A DNA stretch of 46,167 nucleotides from CALBPI01 sp039033695 (GTDB lineage Bacteria; Pseudomonadota; Gammaproteobacteria; Steroidobacterales; Woeseiaceae): assembly GCA_039033695.1 (NCBI GenBank), contig JBCCCC010000010.1, forward strand, positions 1 through 46,167, given 5' to 3'. Under the pieces are notes generated by a model, which made no database searches, was not told where the DNA came from, and saw only the letters and a list, made by a program, of their open reading frames with translations. The translations under genes and the position numbers were made by a program. Below are positions 35,872-43,219 of this stretch, in pieces (positions within the stretch are counted from its first letter, which is position 1; each line of letters starts with the position of its first letter).

Positions 35872-37044
35872 ATGGCCCAATCACCCATGCAATACCTCGA
35901 TAAGGCAATGAGCAAACTGCGCGACCTTGGCCTAGTCCCGGAAACGACCAACGAGGCGCCTGTCATCGCACTGATCGATCGAATCAGCGATCTCGATCAG
36001 GACAAGACGCTCGCCATTGCCCGCACGTTGAATCAAGCCTCCTTGTTCAACGATGTCGTTCGCGAGCAGATTCAGGCAATGCGCATAGGCGAGCGCTACA
36101 AGGACATCACTGAGGCTTTCGACAGCATTCGTGACGACGCCAAGGGTATGGTTGAGCAACTTGAGGATGGTCAAATTGACCTTTGGGAGCGCGCCCAGAA
36201 CGTCTGGATGAAAGTGTCGCGCGGTGATATCCCATCGCGCTTCAACAAGATCAAGGACACGTATCTGGAAGTCGCCAGCGACTCGCGCGATCAGATCGAC
36301 CGCGAACGCGTCATTCTGGAGGCCTACCGCGACTTTCGAGGCGCATTGAAGGAAGCGGAGGTGCTCGCCATCCAGGTCTTGAAAACCGCGGACGATGCGC
36401 TGCAGGCGCAGCGCCAGGCGCTGAAAGACGCTGCCAGCGCGATCGAAAGCAATGCCAGCGAAGACCGTGAGGTCATGGCGAAACTTGAACTCAAGCGCGA
36501 TGCCGAGCTGCGCAAGTTGCAGCAGACCGACGAGCGCTATCAGATTGCCAAAGACCTGGCAGACAACCTCACGATTTCCTACAACACCAGCGAGACCGTG
36601 ATGGCACGGTTGCTGCAAACCACGCATGCCAAAGAGCGGGTGTATTCGCAGGCGGTCATGTTCTTTGGGACCAACGAGACGGTGTTTACGGCCCTGTCGG
36701 CCTCTTTCACGGGTTTGCACGGTTTGCATGAGAGCACCGAGACGCTCAAGTCGATGAAAGAAGGCGTCAGCAAGAGCCTGGAAGTGCTGGCCGAAGTTGG
36801 CGGCAAAGTCCAGGAAGAGGCGATTCGCGAGGGCTACGGTCCAACCATTCGCGCCGACGCGGTCAAAGCCCTGGTCGACTCAGTCGTCAATTTCCAGGAA
36901 CGCTCGATCCAGCTCATCGACGAGATGCGCGAGGCGTCGACACGCAACGCCGAAGAAGTGCGTGTTGCGGTCGAGGATGGCAAGAAGCGCCTCGCGGCGT
37001 TGGCCAATCAAGGCAACGCCCTGACACTAACCGTTGACAGCTAA
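35872..37044 (+). CDS. uncharacterised helical/coiled-coil protein (trio gene A)
   Basis: A 390-residue protein with no signal peptide and no membrane helix. It is almost wholly alpha-helical by composition, with heptad-like charged stretches ('ALKEAEVLAIQVLKTADDAL', 'KLELKRDAELRKLQQTDERY'). 'PSRFNKIKDTYLEVASDSRD' and 'YNTSETVMARLLQTTHAKER' followed by 'FFGTNETVFTALSASFTGLH' look like strongly structured, probably conserved segments. I do not recognise a named family with confidence; a loose helical resemblance to TelA-type proteins is not convincing. SD AGGAG precedes ATG 35872. It is probably cytoplasmic and works with the next two gene products, inferred only from their tight arrangement. 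Confidence 0.85.
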   Translation: MAQSPMQYLDKAMSKLRDLGLVPETTNEAPVIALIDRISDLDQDKTLAIARTLNQASLFNDVVREQIQAMRIGERYKDITEAFDSIRDDAKGMVEQLEDGQIDLWERAQNVWMKVSRGDIPSRFNKIKDTYLEVASDSRDQIDRERVILEAYRDFRGALKEAEVLAIQVLKTADDALQAQRQALKDAASAIESNASEDREVMAKLELKRDAELRKLQQTDERYQIAKDLADNLTISYNTSETVMARLLQTTHAKERVYSQAVMFFGTNETVFTALSASFTGLHGLHESTETLKSMKEGVSKSLEVLAEVGGKVQEEAIREGYGPTIRADAVKALVDSVVNFQERSIQLIDEMREASTRNAEEVRVAVEDGKKRLAALANQGNALTLTVDS

Positions 37045-37071
37045 GTGCGCTGATCCGGCTCGCGACCTGTA

Positions 37072-38367
37072 GTGGCTAACACGCCTGACAACACAGACAC
37101 CGATCTGCCGTTGACCGACGTCATGCTCGCCATGGACGTGGTCGATACGCTGCGCCATGAAGAGTCACTGATCGCGACTGCGCTGAATGCCAAGGCACGT
37201 GAGCAGGCGCTGGTCGAGCGCGTCCGGGATGCCTATCAGTCGCAAGGCATCTCAGTTAGCGACGAGATGATTGCCGAGGGTGTTGCAGCACTCAAAGCAC
37301 GTCAGTATGCCTATGAACCGCCGGCACCTGGCCTGCGTACGCGGTTGCTGCACGCCTGGGTCCGGCGACGGCGCATTGGCGGCGGGCTTGGCGTGCTCGG
37401 CGGCCTAGCCGCGATTATCGGGCTAGGCTGGTATGGATTTGTTGTTGCACCGGAGAACGCCGAGCGTGAGGCGCAGGCGACCCAGCTAAACAACGAGGTC
37501 ATCGTCGCGGCAACCGAGGTTACGACACTCGAGCAACGATATCGCCAACTGACCAGCCGCCTGCAGGAGGTTGATGTGACGCGTGCACCGGCCTTGACGC
37601 GCGATGCGGTGGCCAGGGCGACACAGCGCGCCAATGACGGGCTGAACCAGGCAATCCGTGCATTGGAGTCTGCAACTACCCTGACGCAGCCTGGCAACCT
37701 GGATGCGGACAACCTGGCTGAACGGCTGCAACCGGTTAGCAGCCGGCTTGCCGAGCAGCAATCGACGTTGGCCGCGGCTCGCAGCGCGTTGAACGATGCC
37801 GAGGTCGCATTGGATCAAGCTGATGCCGCCATGTCGCTGCCAGCGACGCTTGAGCTACTGCGCGGCGAAGCACTGCAGATTGCAGTGCCTGCGGCAGCCG
37901 ATGCGAAGATCGAAAGCGACTACCAGCGTGGCATCTCGCTACTGCGCCGCGGCGATGCCAGTGCGGCGATGGGCGTAGCCGATGAGCTGCGGGCGATGAT
38001 TGCGACGCTCGAGCAAACCTACACGGTGCGCATTGTGTCCAGACCCGGCGAGAACAGTGGCATTATCCGCGAGCCACCGAACAACCGCCGCGCCAGCAAT
38101 TACTATTTGATTGTTGAAGCCGTTGGCCCCGACAACACGCCCGTACCTGTTGAGATCGTGTCCGAGGAGGATGGCAGCAGCCTGTCGGTGCGCAAATGGG
38201 GCGTGCGCGTCAGCGAGGAGCAGTTCGACAGCGTACGTCGCGATAAACAGGACGACGGCATCATCCAACAGGCCGAGATCGGCAGCAAACGACGAGGCTA
38301 TCTGCAGGTCGACTATCGCATTGCGATTCTGGGCGGTTTCATAAACCGTTGGGAGGCGTTTCGTTGA
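37072..38367 (+). CDS. single-pass membrane coiled-coil protein, DUF6384-like (trio gene B)
   Basis: A 431-residue protein. Residues 1-100 are polar and helical ('LPLTDVMLAMDVVDTLRHEE'), a single membrane helix spans about 103-125 ('GLGVLGGLAAIIGLGWYGFV'), a long coiled coil follows (about 130-300) and the C-terminal part (about 315-431) is a beta-rich globular domain ('YLIVEAVGPDNTPVPVEIVS'). It resembles proteins I recall as DUF6384, function unknown; that label is from memory. The charge pattern (RRRR before the helix) suggests a cytoplasmic N-terminus and periplasmic coiled coil. The start is GTG 37072 with a weak SD, 27 bases after gene A. Its stop overlaps the start of gene C (TTGA). 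Confidence 0.82.
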   Translation: MANTPDNTDTDLPLTDVMLAMDVVDTLRHEESLIATALNAKAREQALVERVRDAYQSQGISVSDEMIAEGVAALKARQYAYEPPAPGLRTRLLHAWVRRRRIGGGLGVLGGLAAIIGLGWYGFVVAPENAEREAQATQLNNEVIVAATEVTTLEQRYRQLTSRLQEVDVTRAPALTRDAVARATQRANDGLNQAIRALESATTLTQPGNLDADNLAERLQPVSSRLAEQQSTLAAARSALNDAEVALDQADAAMSLPATLELLRGEALQIAVPAAADAKIESDYQRGISLLRRGDASAAMGVADELRAMIATLEQTYTVRIVSRPGENSGIIREPPNNRRASNYYLIVEAVGPDNTPVPVEIVSEEDGSSLSVRKWGVRVSEEQFDSVRRDKQDDGIIQQAEIGSKRRGYLQVDYRIAILGGFINRWEAFR

Positions 38368-39806
38368 GCAGCGGTCGCAATACACTAGCGGCAATCGAAC
38401 GCGCCCTTAGCGAGAGCCGCGGCAAGTTTCGCAGCCTCGATATTGAGTTGCAGAGCGCCAGCGCCTCGCTCGCTCGTAACAGGCGGCGAGAGGTTGCTAT
38501 CTATCAGCAGCTGGCAAGATCGCGGCTGGCCGAACTCTCGTCAAATACGGTTGTTGAAGATGCCGACGAGGCAGACCGCAAGGCAGCCCAGTTGCTTGCT
38601 GAGCGCGAAACCGAGTTGGACGAGCTAACCGTGCGAATTGAGCAAAGCGAGCGCGCATTAACGGACAAGGAAGCCGACCGTGACGATAGGGCGCAAACTC
38701 TCGCAGACGCCGAGTCTGCGCTGGACGCCCTGCTCGCGGACGTCGACGCGCAACTGCAGGACGACAATGAATACCGGGCGTTGCTGGACGAAGCCCAGCG
38801 TGCATTGGATACCGCCGCCAACGCCCAGCTCAAGACCACGGAAGCACAGGCGACGCGCGAAGAAAAGCGTAAACCGTTCGAAGCTGACCCACTGTTCAGT
38901 TACCTATGGTCGCGCCAATACGGCACCCGCGAGTATCGCGCGGGTTTGCTGACGCGCTTCATGGACGGTTTGGTCGCACGACACATCCGCTACGAACCAG
39001 CGCGACGCAACTATCACATGCTTAACGAAATCCCGAAGCGATTGGCGACACATACGCGGCGACTGGAGCGCACTGCCGAAACCACGGCCGAGCGTGTCAG
39101 CGAGTACGAAACCCGGGCAGATGACGACGCAGGTGCCGCGGCGCTGCGCCAAGCCGTTGTCGATGCCGAAGCCAGCATGCGTGCGGCGGACGCCAATATA
39201 GACACCGAGCAAGCCCGCTTTACTGATTTGGTAACGCAGCGAGAGCAGTTTGCCATTGCACGCGACCCGAAATTCCTGGAGGCAATGAAAGTCCTGCAGG
39301 CACAGTTCCGCGCCGAGCCAATTCCACAACTGCAACGCGAGGCAGCGTTCACCGATAGTGTGGCCGACGATGCGCTCGTCGATGAGCTCGCAGACCTGCG
39401 CGATCAGCAACAACGCTTGTCGCAATACCTCGACGATCACCGCGATATGCATAGCAAGCGCGCCGATCGCGTCAACGAACTCGCTGCGATACGTCGTCGC
39501 TACAAGGAGCGTGGTTACGATGCGGGCAATAGCATCATTGACGAAATGGGCAAAATCGATATGATGCTCGGCGAGTTTCTGCAAGGCTTGGTCAGCAGCG
39601 AACGCCTATGGAGCAGCATTCGACATGCTCAGCGCTTCCGGCGTTCACGTATTGCGCAGCGCAATCGTGGGCCGAGAATGGGCGGTGTGAGACTCGGAAA
39701 AATGCCGCGCGGCATCCGCGTCCCGCGTAGCGGCGGTTTTAGCGGTCGCGGCAGTGGTGGGTCCAGCGGCCGCGGTGGCGGCTTTCGCACCAAGGGCGGG
39801 TTCTAG
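38364..39806 (+). CDS. coiled-coil protein with Gly/Arg-rich tail (trio gene C)
   Basis: A 480-residue protein, mostly long coiled coil ('LDELTVRIEQSERALTDKEA', 'LQREAAFTDSVADDALVDEL'), with a central less repetitive region ('DPLFSYLWSRQYGTREYRAG', then 'LLTRFMDGLVARHIRYEPAR'). After about residue 430 comes a basic Arg/Gly/Ser tail ending in 'GRGGGFRTKGGF'. No signal peptide or membrane helix, no known catalytic motif. The start is TTG 38364: GGGAGG lies 7 bases upstream and the codon overlaps the stop of gene B, so the two are translationally coupled. TTG 38349 is in frame but lacks an SD. I do not recognise the family; the tail resembles low-complexity nucleic-acid- or surface-binding tails. 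Confidence 0.8.
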   Translation: MSSGRNTLAAIERALSESRGKFRSLDIELQSASASLARNRRREVAIYQQLARSRLAELSSNTVVEDADEADRKAAQLLAERETELDELTVRIEQSERALTDKEADRDDRAQTLADAESALDALLADVDAQLQDDNEYRALLDEAQRALDTAANAQLKTTEAQATREEKRKPFEADPLFSYLWSRQYGTREYRAGLLTRFMDGLVARHIRYEPARRNYHMLNEIPKRLATHTRRLERTAETTAERVSEYETRADDDAGAAALRQAVVDAEASMRAADANIDTEQARFTDLVTQREQFAIARDPKFLEAMKVLQAQFRAEPIPQLQREAAFTDSVADDALVDELADLRDQQQRLSQYLDDHRDMHSKRADRVNELAAIRRRYKERGYDAGNSIIDEMGKIDMMLGEFLQGLVSSERLWSSIRHAQRFRRSRIAQRNRGPRMGGVRLGKMPRGIRVPRSGGFSGRGSGGSSGRGGGFRTKGGF

Positions 39807-40239
39807 CCTGGCGTTTCAAACCTGATTCCGCCCTGTCGCGACCAGTCTTGGGGTCATCGCAAACTACGATGATGCTCAACGAAGGGCGTGCCGATCGAAG
39901 AAAATGCGTCCGGCATGCGCTGGCTGGCGCGGCTCACATTGCGGGCACGTCCCGGTCTCAGCATATCCACAGCCGGCATGATTCCGGACAGCCAACGCGT
40001 CCAAGCGGTGCTGCGCGACCGCGGCTGCGCAGCACCATGCCCAACCTGTCGGCGAGCGACCGAACTGGTCAAATCGCTGCGCGCCACAGCCCGCGCACCG
40101 ACATGGCGCAGCGGTAATGCCGGCTGCACCATTTGGGACGATAGGCCGCCGGGCCAACGTCCCGCTGCGAGCCTGGGGGGCGAGCTTAACCCATTGAACG
40201 AAATATGTTTTCTTAACTTTTTGCCCGGCGAGCTAAAGT
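39807..40239. other. long intergenic region after the coiled-coil trio
   Basis: No convincing gene. Open frames on both strands overlap each other and give low-complexity products; one minus-strand frame (39876-40157) has several cysteines but no recognisable zinc-ribbon spacing. A 6-bp stem at 40135-40140/40158-40163 with a GC-rich loop might end the upstream operon. The last part, about 40195-40225, is AT-rich and contains an inverted repeat 'aacttt' (40215-40220) / 'aaagtt' (40235-40240), consistent with promoter DNA. Confidence 0.5.
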
Positions 40240-40255
40240 TGGCATAGCAATTGCT
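40240..40255 (+). promoter_or_regulatory. possible sigma-54 (-24/-12) promoter
   Basis: 'ttggcatagcaattgct' (40239-40255) matches the sigma-54 consensus TTGGCACG-N4-TTGCW at 11 of 13 defined bases, with correct -24/-12 spacing. The site also contains a perfect 14-bp palindrome 'atagcaattgctat' (40244-40257), so it may instead be an operator or chance match. Transcription would run rightward from about 40266, into hairpin-rich DNA and against the 3' end of the acyltransferase gene. Confidence 0.4.
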
Positions 40256-40265
40256 ATATGTAGAT

Positions 40266-40406
40266 CAAGCGGGACAGGTTTCCCGCACCTGCTTGCCGGC
40301 ATGAGATGACTTTCAGGTACGCCCCCCGTCATCCAATTGCGCATCTCATGTCGGCAAACCACCCCCCCCCAACGGTCGCCCTGGCCGGGAGTTCACACTC
40401 CCGGTC
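40266..40406 (+). ncRNA. candidate small RNA with three hairpins and C-rich loops
   Basis: Downstream of the sigma-54-like site are three stems. I: 40269-40274/40281-40286 (6 bp, loop 'caggtt'). II: 40293-40308/40342-40357 (16 bp with one G-U), whose 33-base loop contains CCCCCC. III: 40383-40392/40397-40406 (10 bp with one G-U, loop TCAC). Between II and III lies a run of nine C. Unpaired C-runs are typical of small RNAs that pair with Shine-Dalgarno sequences. There is no T-run after stem III, and III could equally terminate the minus-strand acyltransferase mRNA. Treat as a hypothesis. Confidence 0.35.
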
Positions 40407-40416
40407 GGGATCCGGC

Positions 40417-42015
40417 TTATCCTTCTGCCGGCTTGCGCTCACCATTCAGCGAACTGACCGATGCCTTCGCCGCTTTCACGGGCGCTTTCGGTTTAGCTTT
40501 GCTAGCCGACTTTTTGCGGCTCGCCTTCTTGCGCGGCGTCTTTGGTACTGATTTGGTGACGGTGTCGGCAGCCGGTTTGGCAGTTTTGCTGGCCGTCTTC
40601 GCCTTGCCGACAGTAGCTGCCTTGAGATCGTCGAACGACGCTTGCAAGCATTCACAATAGAACGCCGGGTCTGGCATCATCTCGCGGCAGGAAACGGCAC
40701 TGATCGTAATCTTGTTGTTATAGCTCAACACTGGCTGAAACAAACCAAGGCCATGCACGACCGGGCCAATACCATAGTTGGCCACCATTTTTGATCCCAT
40801 TGAATACAACGGTACGTTTACGCCCGGCACATTGGTGATCACGGTATTAAACATGGGCGGCAGCGACTCCGCCAGGCGCATCCTCGCATACGCACGCACC
40901 AGCATGCCCGCAGTCGTTGACGGCAAGAATTCGGCGGCGCTGGCAGCGAGCTCTGGGCCCATGGCGAACGTCATTTTCTTGGCATTTTGGCTAGCTTCGT
41001 TGACGGCCAGCAGTCTTTCCAGGGGATCTTCGATGTCAGTGCGGATAGGCAAGCTCATCGCTGACACCATGTTGCCCTCGCTGCGACGCTGAGCATTGCC
41101 GCGCGTAGACATTGGCGCCATGGCCACCAGGGATTCCTCTGGCAGCTCAAATTTGGATTCAAGATACTTGCGAAGCGCCCCGCCGCAAATCGTCACCACG
41201 ACGTCGTTGACGGTGCAACCGGGTTGACTGTTCTTGATGGCGCGAATGTCGTCCAGTGCGAACGTCTGACCATCGAACACGCGATGCGGCCCAACGTTGC
41301 CATTAAAGCGCGTGCGTGGTGCAGACTGTGATGGCTTCAGTTCGCGCTTGGCCAGGCCACCAATCAGCCGCCCGATGGCCGGTAGCCCCTTCTGTGCCGC
41401 CTTGGTCAGACGCCAAGGCAACGCGGCAGTGCGACCGGTCGTCCGCGCGAGCATCTCCATACCGGTTGGCTCGCGTTCGGCGACCCACTCCTTGGCTGGC
41501 GGACTCACCTCATTCATCGGGCTGAGGTCATGCAATGCCGCTGCGATTTCTGCACCGGAAACGCCGTCGATGGCCGCGTGGTGGATCTTGCTGACAACCG
41601 CAAAGCTGTTGGCGGGAATACCTTCAACCGCATGCAGCCCCTCAATGACATAGACCTCCCATAGCGGTCGGTTCAAATCCATCGGCCGCGCATGCAAGCG
41701 AGCCGTCTGAATGCACAGCTGGCGCCAGTCGCCCGGTGCAGGCAATGCGATATGCCGAACATGAAACTCGAGATCGAAGTCCGGGTCCTCGATCCAGTAG
41801 GGATGATCGAGCGACATCGGCACGCGCGCGAGACGCTGGCGAAAAACACGAGCGCGATGCAGTCGCTCTTCATAGAAGGCAAGAATGTCCTTGAACCGAA
41901 CGTGCCCACCCGGCGCGGTGGACTGATCGTAGATGCACAGGCTGCCAATGTGCATGGGCGTGTTGGCGGTTTCAAGATATAGGAAAGAGGCGTCGAGACC
42001 GGACAATTGGTGCAT
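40417..42015 (-). CDS. wax ester synthase / diacylglycerol acyltransferase with Lys-rich tail
   Basis: A 532-residue WS/DGAT that esterifies fatty alcohols or diacylglycerol with acyl-CoA to make storage lipid. It begins 'LSGLDASFLYLETANTPMHI', carries the catalytic 'HHAAIDG' (residues 145-151) with 'PLWEVYVIEGL' before it, and the later 'NDVVVTICGGALRKYL' and 'NVPGVNVPLYSMGSKM' motifs. Residues 469-532 form an unusual Lys/Ala/Pro-rich tail ('KTPRKKASRKKSASKAKPKA') like histone H1 or AlgP repeats, which is not part of the usual domain. ATG 42015 gives the standard N-terminus; ATG 42045 is an in-frame alternative. Confidence 0.92.
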   Translation of the reverse strand: MHQLSGLDASFLYLETANTPMHIGSLCIYDQSTAPGGHVRFKDILAFYEERLHRARVFRQRLARVPMSLDHPYWIEDPDFDLEFHVRHIALPAPGDWRQLCIQTARLHARPMDLNRPLWEVYVIEGLHAVEGIPANSFAVVSKIHHAAIDGVSGAEIAAALHDLSPMNEVSPPAKEWVAEREPTGMEMLARTTGRTAALPWRLTKAAQKGLPAIGRLIGGLAKRELKPSQSAPRTRFNGNVGPHRVFDGQTFALDDIRAIKNSQPGCTVNDVVVTICGGALRKYLESKFELPEESLVAMAPMSTRGNAQRRSEGNMVSAMSLPIRTDIEDPLERLLAVNEASQNAKKMTFAMGPELAASAAEFLPSTTAGMLVRAYARMRLAESLPPMFNTVITNVPGVNVPLYSMGSKMVANYGIGPVVHGLGLFQPVLSYNNKITISAVSCREMMPDPAFYCECLQASFDDLKAATVGKAKTASKTAKPAADTVTKSVPKTPRKKASRKKSASKAKPKAPVKAAKASVSSLNGERKPAEG

Positions 42016-42156
42016 GGTGTTCTCGCTTTGCGGGCGTGATGGCATCGTCTGTCAGCGCAGGACAAGCCCGCAGCCAACCGTATTGCAACCGTTGCTGACA
42101 TCACAGCACAGCACACTGGCAAGCACTGCTGCAGCAAAGTTGATCCGCGAGGATAG

Positions 42157-42198
42157 CGCAAAAATCGTGATTTCGCCCCAATGTGCAGCATTTTTGCG
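42157..42198. promoter_or_regulatory. inverted repeat upstream of the acyltransferase and hydrolase genes
   Basis: Perfect 9-bp arms 'cgcaaaaat' (42157-42165) and 'atttttgcg' (42190-42198), 24 bases apart, lie in the 289-base divergent gap between the acyltransferase (start 42015) and hydrolase (start 42305) genes. This could be an operator for either gene, or a chance AT-rich repeat. I see nothing else in this gap apart from unremarkable promoter-like DNA. Confidence 0.3.
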
Positions 42199-42304
42199 AC
42201 CAAATCGAGCCGTTCGGCGGGCTGGTGCGCGCGGATTTGCCGCAAACGCATTGCCGAGCTAGTGTAGTCACGCTTATCGTCATCTACGCGCAAGGACTGT
42301 CACA

Positions 42305-43216
42305 ATGGCCACGCCACTTCGCTTCACCTTAGTATGCATGCTCGTGCTTGCCGCGGCTTGCAACGCTGACTCACCATCGCAGGGACAAGCTGTCGAGGCC
42401 AACGATGAGGCCAGCGCAGTCGAGCGACCGATGATCAGCACCGTGACCAGCAGTGATGGCGTACCAATCAACTTTGCCAGCTATGGCAGCGGGGCCACGG
42501 CCCTTGTCATGGTGCATGGCTGGACATGTAATCAACGCTTCTGGCGAGAGCAGATTGATGCATTCAGCGACGACTATCAGGTCGTCACGCTCGATCTGGG
42601 CGGGCACGGCGAGTCCGGCGGTGGCCGCGACAACTGGACGGTGGCGGGCTTTGCGGATGATGTCGTTGCCGTCGCTGACGCACTGGCGCTGGAACGCATC
42701 GTGCTGGTCGGCCACTCGATGGGTGGCCTGGTTAGCCTGGCCGCCGCGGCACAAATGCCTGAGCGCACGGTGGCTGTGATCGCTGCAGACTCTTTACATA
42801 ACGCCGAGCAAGGCTACTCCCCCGAACAAGCGGCGCCAATGATTGCTGCATACGAGGCTGACTTCGGCGGCAGCATAGGGGCCGCTTTCAGCGGTATGGC
42901 CGGAGCGGCGATCGATCCAGCCGTTGGCGCCTGGATTGTTGCCGAGGGCCAGGCGGCAAGGCCGGACGTGAGCATCGCGTTGCTGCACGATTACACGCGC
43001 ATCGATCAACGTGACTTCTTTCGCATGGCTGGCGTGCCAATTCGCGCGATTAATGCAGCGGCTGGCGGGTTCGTGCCACCAACGTTGATTGAGACCAATC
43101 AGCAGTTCGCCGATTTCGACGCCACGATTATTGACGGTGTCGGACACTTTCTGCAGCTGGAAGCCCCGGCGCGATTTAACACTGCGCTCGCTGCCGAACT
43201 GGACGCCTTGTTATAG
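42305..43216 (+). CDS. alpha/beta hydrolase lipoprotein
   Basis: A 303-residue exported hydrolase. The signal peptide ends in a lipobox 'LAAAC' with Cys19, followed by a short polar linker. The fold is an alpha/beta hydrolase: oxyanion segment 'VMVHGWTCNQRFWREQI', nucleophile Ser138 in 'LVGHSMGGLVSLAAAAQM', and His281 in 'GVGHFLQLEAPARFN'. The likely acid is Asp in the strand before it. It should hydrolyse an ester or similar small substrate in the envelope; the specificity is unknown. Being divergent from a neutral-lipid acyltransferase hints at a lipid link. Three bases separate its stop from the convergent acetoacetyl-CoA synthetase. Confidence 0.88.
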   Translation: MATPLRFTLVCMLVLAAACNADSPSQGQAVEANDEASAVERPMISTVTSSDGVPINFASYGSGATALVMVHGWTCNQRFWREQIDAFSDDYQVVTLDLGGHGESGGGRDNWTVAGFADDVVAVADALALERIVLVGHSMGGLVSLAAAAQMPERTVAVIAADSLHNAEQGYSPEQAAPMIAAYEADFGGSIGAAFSGMAGAAIDPAVGAWIVAEGQAARPDVSIALLHDYTRIDQRDFFRMAGVPIRAINAAAGGFVPPTLIETNQQFADFDATIIDGVGHFLQLEAPARFNTALAAELDALL

Positions 43217-43219
43217 CAA

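Noticed and set aside
35872..37044. Assignment of trio gene A to TelA/KlaA tellurite resistance
   Set aside because: Only general helical character is shared; I cannot see the family's specific motifs, and no tellurite-resistance genes are nearby.
39876..40157. Cysteine-containing minus-strand frame
   Set aside because: Several cysteines occur, but without a regular zinc-ribbon pattern, good SD or other domain; overlapping frames on both strands are equally open.
40362..40370. Nine-C run as a phase-variable tract
   Set aside because: It lies outside any supported coding frame or promoter spacer, so slippage would not switch a gene; the exact count might also be a sequencing error.
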